64,000 bases of DNA from Aquatica leii (Eukaryota; Arthropoda; Insecta; Coleoptera; Lampyridae). Each line of letters begins with the position of its first letter. Positions within the stretch are counted from its first letter, which is position 1. Below the pieces are notes generated by a model. That model was given only the letters and a program-made list of their open reading frames with translations, ran no database searches and was not told the DNA's origin. The stretch spans positions 56,630,093 through 56,694,092 of the forward strand of contig CM069437.1 of NCBI GenBank assembly GCA_035610365.1, given 5' to 3'. A program made the position numbers and the translations under genes. Shown one piece after another: positions 47,461-59,440 of the stretch.

Positions 47461-48234
47461 ACAGTTACACCAAACCAAATTCAACGAATAAAAAAAATGC
47501 AAACAGATTAACACCGAGATTAACACAATTGAAGCTTTAAAACATTTGAATACGATTTACATCAAAGCAATGAATAAATTATTACGTATTAGTATTGTCT
47601 ATCTAAGTGCTGTAATTATTTAATGTTGCAACTCTTTTACTATCGCTAATATAAATTCCGTCCAGCAGATTTGTTTATTATAACTACATTTTTTATCAAA
47701 TAAAATATTATTTTATTTTAAGAAAAACTTGACGTTCACGTAATTTATACTTGCATAAAAGCATCGTTATCTTTGGTATTTCCTTTACACAAGTTCAATG
47801 TCGCATTTCCTGCTTATTCTGGAAATTGTAAACTATTTCTGATGCAATTGATGTTGCAGTCAGTTCAATCTTCTCATAAAAAAGTAGTGAAATAAATTTA
47901 CTACTAAAATGTATTTTTTTACATTTTTTACCGATTTTTCTTTTCGGAAAAAAATAAGTTAAATTTTGGTACAAAGAAAATTATAAATTTATAAAAAAAA
48001 ACTCTAGAGCAGGATAAGACAATTTTGATTTCCAAAAAATAATGAAAAAGTTCAGCTCATACAAAATGATAAAACGTCAAATTTTATTTAACAAAATTAA
48101 AATATATTTATTGTACACTAAGAGCCAGTTGTACAATTATAGTTTAACTAACCTTGGTTTAATTTTAAAATTCTATCATAAGGTCAGTGTTGTAAATATC
48201 TATATAAATTCATATAGATAAATTAATCTAGATT

Positions 48235-48445
48235 CATATTATATTATTTTATTTTTTATAAATTTTCAAAACCTTCCCATTATTTTATTTTAATTTTTTA
48301 TTTTAATATTTTAATAAACGCTACATGTTTCGACTAATTGTCATCTTCAGGCGTATACCATAAAATAAAAAATATAAAATCAAATCTTATTTAAATAAGA
48401 ATTTATTAAAAATAAAAAATAAAATAATATAATATAATAAACCCA
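48235..48445. repeat. AT-rich fold-back carrying a hammerhead-like motif
   Basis: The left arm around 48,235-48,270 (ATTATATTATTTTATTTTTT) is complementary to the right arm around 48,405-48,445. Between them, at 48,327-48,350 on the minus strand, lies CTGAAGA, a GAC/GTC stem and GAAAC. It could be a small non-autonomous PLE-related element, or a low-complexity artefact. Confidence 0.45.
48327..48350 (-). ncRNA. Hammerhead-ribozyme-like motif, minimal stem
   Basis: CTGAAGA, T, GAC-AATTA-GTC, GAAACATG on the minus strand. The stem has only three pairs. Confidence 0.35.
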
Positions 48446-48825
48446 TTTTGAGTTATTAAAGAATTAATACAAAAAAGTAAACTTTTCTAGATTCATCAAA
48501 AATCCAGTTTCCCGTAAAATTTTAGTTACAATATTTATGTTATTCTATAGTAATTTTCCACTTTCCACAGTAGTTCTTCAAATGAACTCCATCTATCATT
48601 ATTACTACCTAGATTGTTTCATCTATTATTTATTATCTATATAAAGTTTGAATGGTTTATCAAAGTACTAGACGCTGTCAGAAATAAGTTATACAAATTA
48701 TATTTAACTTTGTCCAACAAAGTAGAACGCTCGATATAGGTAAAAATAGTTGCTATCACTGCGCTACAAGCAAACAGGATTTACAAACAAATAAAAAATG
48801 AAGCAAACTAAGAAATTGCAGAGAT

Positions 48826-49770
48826 TTCATCCTTCATAGCCTAAGAAAACGTTAGACGACCATAAAGTAAGTGTCGATCTAACTGATACAGTTTTGGATG
48901 AACAGACCACATCATTATTAAAGAAGGGTTTTAACCACGACGTTAGGCCTAAGACAACACCGATAACAAACATAGTATGTAGAGTAGAAGCTGCAATACG
49001 CACTCTGCCTAAGGAGATCTCTAAATTTATTTGACAAGATATTTCAAACATTGTAAGAAAACCAAAACCGCCACGCTCAAATATGAATAGACAGGAGAAA
49101 GAGAAGCAGCTAAGCGGATACGTGAAAACGAAGACATTTTAGTACTGAGAGCAAATAAAGGATACAGTACAGTCCTTATAAACATACAAAATTACAACAA
49201 TAAAATGACGAACTTACTCTCGAAAAGTGCTACAAACGTTTACAGAAAAACCCTTTAAACTTTCTATGGATACTATACTATAGATATTAACAAAAAACAA
49301 GCTTTGATCGTCAAAAATTCCGTTATGCCACGAATCTACGGTCTTTCCAAGATACACAACGAAGGAGTCTCCCTTTGACCAATGGTGAACACCATCAATT
49401 CACCGACCGAATCGTTAACATGTTATCTAGCTACAAAATTTCTGCCGTTGACAGGAAATACAGAAACTCACATTAAAGATTCTGCATACTTTGTAGAGAA
49501 AATTCAGAACTTGCGTATAACAAAATAAGATATTCTAGTTAGTTTTGACGTGGTATTTCTTTTTACTGAAGTTTTGGTCGACGAAGTGTTGTTTTTGCTC
49601 AAGGAAAGAATTATTGAAGAAAAAGTTCTGCTCATCGAACTCTGTCTTAGGAACACTTACTTTAGTTATAATGACAACTTATTTAAACAGGTAGAAAAAG
49701 CAGTCACTCTCTCCAGTTATAAGTATCTATATGAACTATTTTGAAACTGAAATTATGAAGAATGCTCGCT
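48826..49770 (+). pseudogene. Penelope-like element fragment (N-terminus to mid-RT), decayed
   Basis: Order: VSVDLTDTVLDEQTTSLLKK, VEAAIRTLPKEIS, LRANKGYSTVLINIQNY (PLE ADKG box), MPRIYGLSKIHNEGVSL, LATKFLPLTGNTETHIKDSA, DILVSFDVVFLFTEV (catalytic D), LCLRNTYFSYNDNLFKQVE. The MGSPLSP box is decayed and coding ends near 49,770, before the YVDD box. Several stops and frame shifts. It directly precedes another PLE in the same orientation. Confidence 0.8.
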
Positions 49771-49819
49771 AATGATGTAATACGGTCACTTACACTTTTT
49801 CCTTTAGTGACATTCACTA

Positions 49820-52450
49820 CTGCGAAGAAATAGGTTGTAAAATCTTGCGTAACGTCAGTTTTCCTTCGTATTTTCCAAACTTCGCCAAACTTTTGTGCAA
49901 TTTAACCTTTCTTAGTCGCTGTCGTGACCACAACGTCATTCCTGCATTCCTAAGAATCAAGTTTCACATTCAGACACGTTCTTCTAAAAACATCCTACAC
50001 CGTGCTAGTATAGCGTTGATACGCAAACGGATTAAGCAAACTAGGCGAGAGTTAGACACCATTTTGAAACAACTCTTTTATCTTCATCTTGAGTTGGCCC
50101 ACACTCTATCCACGGATGATTGGAAACTCTTTGACAACATTACTTACCAGCAGTCTGATACCACTCTACGACTAACCACTGAAGGTCATCTCAAAAAGTT
50201 TCAACTATTGGAAACAAAGAATCGTAAAGTTTAATCCACTCCTAACTCCTTAAAGACGGTTGTCAATTTATTTAGTTTGGTCCTCACTTCAGAACAGGAA
50301 TCAGTGTTCTCTAAGGGTTTGAATTTTGCGGTTGCTCCCAAACGTATTCCTAAAGTAGATATTTTATGTGCTGTTGAGTGTTCTATAAGACATCTTCCTC
50401 GCCGCATTTCAGATCCGATTCGTACTAACACTGGCAAAATCCTTGAATCATCTAAAATTCCTAAATCCAACATTTCTAAGTCGGAAGAGTCAGCTCTAAA
50501 AAGTCTTCGTAAGAACCCTGATATTATTGTTCTTTCAGCCGACAAAGGCAATGCTACTGTCGTTTTGAACCCTATTGATTATGTTGCGAAAATCCATTCT
50601 ATTGTGTCTGAGGAAACGTACGCTCTTCTAACTCGTAATCCCACTTTGAGGATTTAACGTAAGGTCAGCCAAATCACCAGATCTTCTAATCTACCTCCTA
50701 AAACTAAACGTCGACTTACCCCTTCAGATTCTAAACCACCTCGTCTATACGGACTTCCCAAAATTCACAAACAAGGTATTTCTTTTCGACCTATCGTCAG
50801 TACTATTTAATCTCCTACCTACAAGCTAGCCAAATTCTCGTCCGACATTATTTGCAAGTTTACAGGTAAAACCTCTTCTCACACCCTCAACTCTCAGCAT
50901 TTTATTTAACGTCTAAAAACTATGAAACTTAAACCCCAAGATCTTCTCGTGAGGTTTGATGTTACTTCACTTTTTACTAAAGTTCCTATTAAGGATTCGC
51001 TTATTATCATCAAACTTACTTACTTCCAATTTAATAACAAGTTTTACGAACAGGTTTCTGGTGCTGCTATGGGTTCTCCTCTATCACGTGTTGTAGCTAA
51101 CGTTTTTATGGAATCGTTTGAAACGGTTGCTTTGGAATCATCAATATTAAAACCTAAAGTGTGGTTTAGGTATGTTGACGACATGTTTATTGTTGGGTCT
51201 CATGGTCATCTTGAATTGTCTAAGTTTCTTAATCATCTTAACAATTAACACTTAGATATCAAATTTACTATGGAAATCGAAAGTAATGGTTCTCTTCCAT
51301 TTCTTGACATTCTTGTGACTCGTAAGCCCGACGGACTTCTGGGCCATTCTGTTTATCGCAAACCCACACATACGGAAAGATACCTTCCTTCGTCTCATCA
51401 TTATCCTGCACAGAAACGTTCTGTTATTGAATCTTTGGTTCATCGTGCCTTTTCTATTTGCCAACCTGAGAATCTAGACTAGGAACTCCGTTATCTTACT
51501 AGAACCTTAGTGAACAATGGTTATGTAAAGCAAGATATCCATAGAGTTATTAATCGTCGTCTACATCTACGTACTCGATTACCTAAGGACATTTCTACTT
51601 CCGAATCCAACCCGAAATTGGCCTTTTTACCCTACATTAACAAGGTTACAAATCAAATAGGGAAACTTCTTTGTAAGAATGATATTAAACCCATATTCAA
51701 CCCGTCAGGCAAAATCTCTCAGATTCTTACTTCTACCAAACACAAATTTCCTACACTTTCATTGCAAGGTGTATACCAAATTCCTTGATCATGTGGTTTA
51801 GTCTACATTGGTGAAACCGGTCGTTCCGTCATTACTCGTATTTCAGAACATGATCGTTGTATAAGGAGAAGGTATATTTCTAAGTCTGCGGTTGCTGAAC
51901 ATCATTTTACTACAGGTCACAAGATAAATTTTGATAATGTTTCGTTGATTGCCAAATCTCCATTCTTTTTCAACAGGAAATTTCGAGAAAGCATAGAAAT
52001 CATCAATCACCCCAATAACTTCAATGGCGATCATGGTTTTGAGCTATCCCCTCTTTGGTTCTCGGTCATTAGTCATTTATCGAAAACACGCCCCTTATCA
52101 ACCGTAACCCAATCACAGTCGAGCTCAACCATTCGTGACTATCCTTTTCCTTTATATACGGAGGCTATTTTTTCTTAAGTCACTTTTACGGTGTTTAGAA
52201 TCTGGCTTGGTTCACAAGTTGATTACCTCACTCGGTAGTGGTTCTTTGTTAGATTTTCGTTTGCTTTTTCAAGTTATCGTTTTCTTTCTTACCTTTTCAG
52301 AGATTATGGCTTGTTTCACAAGTGGATAACCTAACTTTTGAGAAGTTCTTAGTTAGATTTCGGTTGCTTGTTTGAGTTTTGCGATTTATCACACGCCCTG
52401 ATAAAGCCCCCTACGAAAGTGGGCAAAACGTTGGCAACTTCGGCTAAAAC
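49820..52450 (+). pseudogene. Penelope-like element, nearly full length, decayed
   Basis: Longer than the 23-kb copy at its N-terminus: NVIPAFLRIKFHIQTRSS, then IKQTRRELDTILKQLF, FSKGLNFAVAPKRIPKVDIL, LSADKGNATVVLNPIDY, RLYGLPKIHKQGISFRPIV, LVRFDVTSLFTKVP, GAAMGSPLSRVVANVFM, VWFRYVDDMFIV, SVYRKPTHTERYLP, then GIY-YIG: VYQIP, LVYIGETGRSVITRISEH, KSAVAEHHF. It is broken by several in-frame stops and a gap after the catalytic-D block. Its protein clearly differs from the 23-kb PLE, so it is a second family. The tail contains the motif at 52,398. Confidence 0.9.
52398..52429 (+). ncRNA. Hammerhead-ribozyme-like motif after the second PLE
   Basis: CTGATAA, one base, GCCCCCT/AGTGGGC-type stem around ACGAA, then AAAAC. 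Two core positions differ from consensus; this copy is probably inactive. Confidence 0.35.
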
Positions 52451-53076
52451 AACAATGACATGGTCCAAACCCGTAAGATATTTTTATCTTAGTATAGATT
52501 CCGGTCGTGGAAGCCTTCGCTAAAAGTCCGCAATTTTTTTGTAAATTGCAACTTTCTATAAAAAAAAAGGATCTTAAATAAAAGTACAAAATTTATAGTC
52601 TTCATTATCCTAAAGTTGCTGCCCAGTGAATTCAACGACTGCTTACTAATGTGCAAAAGAATTTTTACTTTATCAATAAAGCAATTGATGCGTTATCAGC
52701 AACAAAGTAATACATCTACAAGTCTTAATTTTTAGTAAAAAGAATAATGCTGACTGTATTTTTTAATTACGATGGAGTGATGCTGTTGGATTTTAAAGAA
52801 CTTGGTCTTAACATTAACGCTAAGCAATATTTAGATACCTTAAAACGCTTGTGTGTCAGCATCAAGAATAAACGTTCTAATCGTGTCATTTTACTTCATA
52901 GTAAAGGTTTATAGATTAGTTAACTAATAAGACTCATAGAGAGTAATTATTTTAAATCTGTTAAAAAAAATGTCTTACAGGTTCTAAATTCGTTTCTATT
53001 AATTAGGCCTCGTATATTAATAAATAACAAATACAAACAAAAAACTTTTAATATACGCTTGATCAAATTATAATAG
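52451..53076. other. No gene recognised
   Basis: PLE 3' flank then AT-rich DNA. The flank includes ATCTTAGTATAGA followed by GGAAGCCTTCGCTA, echoed at 63,096-63,117. Confidence 0.4.
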
Positions 53077-53437
53077 TGAAACGGATGTTCTCGAAGCATA
53101 TAACGTGAAATATAAAAGGTGTCCGGATCGAGTCAGAAATCTAATAGAATTTAGTCAGAATAATAATTCGTTGTTAGTCTAAATAAATTAAGTGTTTAAC
53201 GCGCGTGCCAGTAAAAAATAAATCTAACGTCCTGTACGCAACCGTGTTGTTAACATAAACAAATGCTAGTTTAAATAAACAAAAGCGTAAAGTTATCCGT
53301 AGACATTATTTTTCGAGTGATACTAATATATAAATTAATGTTGTTTTTCTTAAATATATGTATTTAGATTTTTAAAAATTAGTTTTAAGTCGTATTCAGA
53401 ATTAGTGTTAAATAAATTAGATTTAAAATTCATTACA
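53077..53437 (+). mobile_element. Fossil LTR (gypsy-type family)
   Basis: Starts TGAAACGG, ends CATTACA, 361 bp, and shares the words TTAACGCG, GTGTTGTTAACATAAACAAA and TTAAATAAATTAGAT with the LTR at 58,542-58,893. It joins directly to an internal gypsy-type segment. Confidence 0.75.
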
Positions 53438-54050
53438 ATATTGAAAGCTTTGTGATTTTAAATTATACAAGAGAAGATAGAAAATTTGTTTTGGATACCG
53501 ATGCGAGTAACCTGGCTATAGGTTCAGTATTTCCACAGGTGCAAGATGAGCTAGTAAAAGTCGTCGCGCATTTTACCAAAGTTTTGTCCAGGCCAGATAA
53601 GAATAACAGTCGTCAAGTTCATAAAACATTTTTACAGACATCTGTATGAACAAACATTTTTACTAAAAACGGACCACGCTGCATTGAAATGGATGTTGCA
53701 GTTTTGTAATCCGGAAGGATAAGTAGCAAGATGGATAAAGAGATTGCAAAAATATGACTATGGCACAGAACACCGTGCCGGAAGTAGTCAACGGAACGCT
53801 GATGCCTTGTCTAGAAGACCATGTCCGGCAGATTGAAACCATTGTTCGCGACTTAAAGAAAAGATTGAATAAACTAGAAAGCAAACCACCGACGAAGAAG
53901 TGAATGTTTTAGGCAGAAACATCAAACCATACTGGGCGCAGTGGGACTCCTTGACATCAGGAGAACAACTAAAGAAACTACTTTGTGTTTTCTTAAAGCA
54001 ACGTTTTGTGGATCTCAAGTGTCCACTTCATCAAGCCAACTAAATTTAAT
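53438..54050 (+). mobile_element. Fossil gypsy-type RNase H segment
   Basis: Frames read KFVLDTDASNLAIGSVFPQV, VVAHFTKVLSRPDKNN, DHAALKWMLQF and NADALSRRPC. This is the RNase H region and tether of Ty3/gypsy polymerases. It lies immediately after the LTR at 53,077-53,437, with the expected gag, protease and RT parts absent. Broken and fragmentary; a fossil. Confidence 0.8.
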
Positions 54051-54289
54051 GATAGAAAACAACATAAGTAAAAAGGCAGTAACAATCAGGTGTAACAATT
54101 CAGTGTTTTTGTAGTATTAATCTTGAATAAAGGTGTGCATGTTCGGAAGAAACATTTTTCTATCTTGCAACTATCGATTAATATCAAAACAAAATTCGTC
54201 TCTTCTGAATCTAAAAAGTTGATCTTTACAACTTCTTTGTAAGCCTGCAAAAATCCGATAAATTACTGTTGACATTTCTTTCTCATAAA

Positions 54290-54905
54290 AAAAACTGGTG
54301 TGGTCACTATACGACTTCCCTATAAAGAATGATGAAGGACTGTCTACATATGTGTTTAAGGTTATGTTGTCATAAAACCATTTTGAAGTGATATGTACAC
54401 GTTTGTATTAATTTCCTAGCATGCTATAATTTTTTTGAAATATTTCTCATCGATTTCATTAAGATTATATCGACCAACTTTTATGTTTGAGCGCCTCGAT
54501 ATTACTTACCCCTATAGTAAATCAATAAAAAAAATCGTCGCAAGCAAGATTCGAAACTATATTATATTTGTGAATATGTTTTAAATTACAAATTAAATAT
54601 CTGATAAACTGTTACTGTTAGAATTTTTTTTATTTATATAAATTGTTAGGAAGAAATAATAATTTACATACGTACAAAATTATATAAAAAAAACTGATAA
54701 AAATGACGGAAACGTCCACTTCCGGTTTCTTTATCAAACCCAAAGCAGAAAGAATATAAAAAGCCAGCGCCATACCAAATTTTAAGTTACTAGGACTTTT
54801 GGTTCAAGAGTTATCGTGGGTACATCCAAAGATAATTTAAGTAAGATGCAGCACTCCGTATATAAACAAGTCAAAAAAATATTTAAAAAAATTGTTATTT
54901 TTAAC
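54290..54905 (+). repeat. SINE-like/composite interspersed repeat, copy 2
   Basis: 54,560-54,905 matches 131-440 in the same order and 60,640-61,000 in reverse. 54,290-54,555 matches the reverse complement of about 61,010-61,277 plus 61,706-61,740, on either side of the LTR inserted there. A tRNA-like T-arm relic (TTTCGAATCTTGCTTGC on the minus strand, about 54,532-54,550) joins the two halves. Confidence 0.7.
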
Positions 54906-54936
54906 GTATCTTTCTAGTAAAAAATAAATCTAACAA

Positions 54937-55965
54937 TATAATCTATGCGCCATAGCGACAATATATATTAAAAATGCGTTCAATGAGGCGAGTTGGAAAA
55001 AATAGTAGAAATTATAAAAAAAATTATAATATAATAAAATGTTAGAAAATGGGGAAATCCAGGTCGGGGACAAAAAAGAAAAAATCAAACTAACATACAA
55101 AGTACCACAAGGCTCGGTGCTAGGTCCAACGCTATGGAACATTTTCTATGATAATATCCTAGAAACTAATATACCAAAAGAATGCGAGATGACAGCTTAT
55201 GCAGACGATGTGGCTGCAGTAAGGGTAGAAAAACAGGAAAGAATTAGAGCAGAAACTAGAATAGACAATAAAAGCTAAAGCAACAAGAATAAAAGGTAAA
55301 AATTGGAATATGTGGACACATATAACTGAAGCAACAAAAAAATCAGATAAAACGATAATGCTGTTATCCAAAATTATGCCCAGCTTAGACGTACTCAACA
55401 CGGAAAAAAAGCGGTTACTGTTAAGTATAGCTAAGTCCACGATATTATATGAAAATCAGGGATTAGAATCGCAAGAAGTTACAGAACGGTATCTACAAAG
55501 GCACATCCCTTTTCAACTGATTATAAAAGAATGAGCATTAAAAACACAGACAAAGTAGAATAGAAAAACGTAAGAGAAGATAGTATCAAGAAATGGGAGG
55601 AAAAGTGGACAGGAAATACAATAAAAAAACAGTTGACTAAAACAATAGTAAAAAGTATAAGTGGCTCATGTAGAACTAAATCACCACTTAATCCAATTTT
55701 TGACAGGACAAGGTTGTTTGAAAGCATATTTCTGTAAATATAAAAGATGTAGAATAACCTGTATTTATATGTAAAAAGTTGGAATAGGAAAAGCTAAATA
55801 TAGAAATAAATACATAAATAAACGCGGAAAATGTCGTAAAAAATATATTGGGGAATGAGATGAAATAGGACAAAACTAGCAAAACTGTTAAAGGAATAAT
55901 AAAAGAAAAAGAAAAGGAGGAAAGAGAAAAAACAAATGAAGCTGAAACAACTAACAACCGAATAT
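54937..55965 (+). mobile_element. R1-clade LINE fragment (RT to C-terminus), decayed
   Basis: NAFNEASWKKIVEI is followed by VPQGSVLGPTLWNIFYDNIL and MTAYADDVAAV (RT active site), then KIMPSLDVLNTEKKRLLLSI. After that HLIQFLTGQGCLKAYFCKYK matches the R1 LTGHGCFxxYLxR block, and VKGIIKEKEKEEREKTNE matches the basic C-terminus. Several stops and frame changes; the 5' half is missing. Confidence 0.8.
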
Positions 55966-56944
55966 CATGGGTAAAAATGAATGGCAAAAAAGCGATACCT
56001 TTACCTCTATCACTAATAGAAGAAAAGGAGGATAAAATTGCGGCACTACGATACGGAATTGTCCTGCGTGGTGTCTATGAAAATTTCCCCTTCTTAAAAG
56101 AAAGCTATGCCTAATATGATCCAGACGTAATACGACCGGTAATTGTGCACTTCAGCTTACTATACAGATGCAGCTAGCGTGAGGCCGTAAGTCAAGTGAG
56201 TACTGCATGAGAGTGAGTTATGCTATGAGACTTTTGGCGAGTACATTATTTTGTGGTGTTTTTTGCAAAATTATTATTTATTTTTAAAGGGTGATTAAAA
56301 ACATGTCAGATTTAATGTTGGTATTACATTTATTACTAACAAAATCAATCAACTTTGACAATTTATTTAAAATCTTAGGGTCTATATTACTGTAAATAGC
56401 ATACGTAGTAACAAATACTACCAATTTCAAAGTATATATTAACACTCTAAATTTAACAATTTTTTTTAATTTTAACTGAGTTTAAATATATTTTTCACCA
56501 GATACACACTTAATAATAGTTGAATTTGAAAACATAGTTTTACCAAGTTTTACGTAAATTTCGATTTCTTGCTTTGCAGCTCTAGAGTTTTTTGTCATTA
56601 CGTAACTACACTAACAAAAAATACCGTTGTTTACAATGAGAGCAGTACAAAAAATGAGAACTTGGGTGAATTAAAGATACACAGTGTCAACAACGCAGCA
56701 AGACCAAATTGTAAAACGATTTAAATGATTTTTTTGATAGTAATGGTATAATATTTAAACTAAAAACACTGACAACTACCGTGCAAACATAAACGCAAAT
56801 ATTTTCATAAAATATTTAACAAAAACTAATACATTACTTTCCGAAGACTTTGCCGTAGTAATGCCATAGGTAATACTATCAAATCATAACATAATGAAAA
56901 GTTTGTAAAGTTATTGTCAAATTCGAGTCAATAGCCGACGAGTA
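55966..56944. other. No gene recognised
   Basis: AT-rich. A short frame ending LRYGIVLRGVYENFPFLKES at about 56,045-56,110 is unassigned. Confidence 0.4.
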
Positions 56945-57446
56945 TTAAACATTCTAGAGACAGATAACATATATAATATGTCAGTTTTTCGAATTGAATC
57001 AAGATGTTGTCGGTTCAAAATAAATAAGGGATTAACGCGTGTGAAAATAAATAAATAAAGTGTCGGTGTTGTTAACATGAACAAGTATTAGTTTTAGATA
57101 AAATTAAAAAGTACGGACTAATGATTGCAATATATAAATTAGTATAAGTGTTATTCTTAAATATTATTAGATATAATTAGTTACGCTTTGACTCATGTTT
57201 TGGAGTTTGAAGCAGCAAAACAGACGTTGAACCAAGGCAGCCCTAAGCTCTGCTGTGCTCTGAAAAACCCGCGCAGTCACAAGATTGCATTGAACAAATA
57301 GGGCAACGTGTATTTTGGGAACAAGTAGCTCAAGAAACAGAAGTGACGTGCTAGAACTGCGGAGTAGTTGTCTGCGTATGACGACGCTGTGCTAAGCTCA
57401 AAAGAAGACCAAAAGAACGTCCAGAAAACTAGAACACGTCGGCCGA

Positions 57447-57767
57447 ATGGGGCAAAAGTCAACCTCCACCAGCTATGCCCCGGAGATTACCATTCAAATA
57501 GCATCGGCTATGAAACAATTGCATAGCATTTATCTCAATGGCAAGATTAATGGACGAAGTGTTCAGTTACTGGTTGACACGGGAGCAACAAAGATCATTA
57601 TTTGTCTGGACGTATTACGGGAAAATGAGGAAACATCACCAGTAACAGTACAACTTCGAACGGCGACGTATGAGAAAATACCTACTTACGGACAAGTCAA
57701 AGTAACTATTGGTTTAGGAAATGGAGTACTCAACCACGAAGTACTGGTAGCCGACATCAGGAAATAA
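57447..57767 (+). pseudogene. Fossil retropepsin-like protease segment
   Basis: Reads LNGKINGRSVQLLVDTGATK then further strands including VKVTIGLGNGVLNHEVLVAD, the beta-strand and DTGA active-site pattern of gypsy-type aspartic proteases. It is part of the LTR fossil spanning 56,945-58,893. Confidence 0.75.
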
Positions 57768-58314
57768 GTTATCATGGAAATGGACGTTAGAAAAAAGTAT
57801 GGGTTCCATTTGTATATGAAGAACGATTTCCTGAAGATCAGCAGTGAAGAAATTCTTTTTCATTTGTTATAGAAAACAGCCGTGCGAGTCTTATTGAGTG
57901 AAGACGTGCAAAGACTAAAAGTGTGGTGATAGTACGCCTAGATGGAAATCTCCAAAAAGGTTACATTTGCGCGATTGAACCAATAGAGAGCGACTCAGTT
58001 GAAAAAAGACTACTCAGTGGCAAAACTTTAGTACGCGTAAAAAACACGAAAAGGTTAAGACATAGCACATTGAGTGAGCGAGGATCTTAACATGTTCAGA
58101 GGAAAAAGTTTGCACGGCTAAATAAACTACGAAAACAGCAACTGGTAGTCGCGAAAGTTTTAAAACTATCTGGTCATCTTAGCAGTTATACGAAAATATG
58201 TGGCAAGCATTATGGAACCTCAAGATAGAAATGGAGTTCCACAATATTAAGAAATTGGCAGTACCAAAGCTTAGCTGTGGCTTAGTTTAATTAAATTCGA
58301 GGACAGTTTGAACT

Positions 58315-58530
58315 ATGTTGAAGGTCGTCTTCCGAGGAACAGGCGTTGAAGTGTTGGTCTGCAGTTACCAACACAGTAGAATATTAGCTCAAGAAAAGTC
58401 CACTGGCTGCTACTTTTATGTTCAAAAAAGTTGCCGAAATGGAGAAAGCTGCCGCTATCGCCACGATCTTTTCTACCAATGTTGCGTCCAATTACGATTT
58501 CTGGGACAGAACAGTCTTAAGAAACAATGA
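58315..58530 (+). pseudogene. Fossil CCCH zinc-finger segment inside the LTR element
   Basis: Contains GCYFYVQKSCRNGESCRYRH, fitting Cx7Cx5Cx3H exactly, the RNA-binding CCCH finger spacing of host proteins such as the TTP/makorin type, not the CCHC knuckle usual in gag. It lies just before the downstream LTR. It may be a captured host exon or a lineage-specific part. It belongs to a broken fossil. Confidence 0.6.
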
Positions 58531-59194
58531 CCGAAGAATCTTGAACATTCTAGAGACAGATAACAAAAACATTTAAACACGGTTTAAAGAGAGCATAAGT
58601 CAGTTTTTCGAGTTGAATCGAGAAGATTTTGTCGGTTTAAAATGTATAAGTGATTAATGCGTGTGAAGATAAATAAATAAAATGCCGGTGCTAGTAAAAC
58701 ATAAATACGTCGCGTATGTGTTGTTAACATAAACAAGTATCAGTTTTCTATAAAATTAAAAAGTGCGGACTAATGATAGTATATAAATTAGTGTAAATGT
58801 TATTCTTAAATATCGTTAGATTTAATTAGTTACGTGTAGTTATAATCGTGTAGATATTTAGTCTTAAATTAATGAGATTTAAAATTTGTTACAATAAAAA
58901 GTGATGAAAAACGACAGCTTCGTCTTCCACTACATTAGTCCATTAAAATTCAATCAAACTGAGTTAGAATGAGCTCAAGTAAAATCAGATGTAGCCTGTA
59001 TTAACACAAATTATTCAAATTTATGGAGACTTTAGTACAACGGGTATTTAAAATGTAATAGCTGACGAATAGAAAAAAATGTATTGAACACGTTGATTTA
59101 ACATAAAAAATGTAGTTTAGAAAATAAATACCAAAATTGTCTTAGTACCTTTAATGATTTCTATTCTAAATTCAATAACAACCAAATGCGGTTA

Positions 59195-59440
59195 AATTAG
59201 TAGGAACAAATAAGATTGTACAGGACAAGTCATAAAAACAGCTCATGATAGATGGGAAATGGAAATTGAAAATGCGAATGCAACAAACTTAAAGAAACGT
59301 AGAACAAATGTCCTTCTGATGATGTCATTAAGCAAGAACATCTACAACAGATAGAAATCCTAAACCAAAGAGCATTAAAAATGAAAGCTGATAGACAAAA
59401 ACTGAAAAATGAAAATAATCACATCCCATGAACTTAAACA
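59195..59440 (+). pseudogene. Possible remnant of the same insect transposase-like family as in the triplicated array
   Basis: Frames read CECNKLKE, then CPSDDVIKQEHLQQIEILNQ, then RALKMKADRQKLKNEN. A cysteine pair followed by a charged helix ending in an RAxxMKxD-type word is the layout after the CxxC block in that family. It is short and unsupported by other blocks. Confidence 0.25.

Larger units (their letters stand above)
56945..58893 (+). mobile_element. Fossil short gypsy-type LTR element with protease and CCCH zinc finger
   Basis: LTR-like ends at 56,945 to about 57,190 (shortened) and 58,542-58,893 share ACATTCTAGAGACAGATAAC, GTCAGTTTTTCGA, TGTTGTTAACAT and GGACTAATGAT. Between them are a retropepsin segment (about 57,530-57,760, LLVDTGATKIII) and a CCCH-type finger at 58,408-58,464. 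RT, RNase H and integrase are not seen. The element is internally reduced and broken. LTR divergence by eye suggests an old insertion. Confidence 0.75.
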
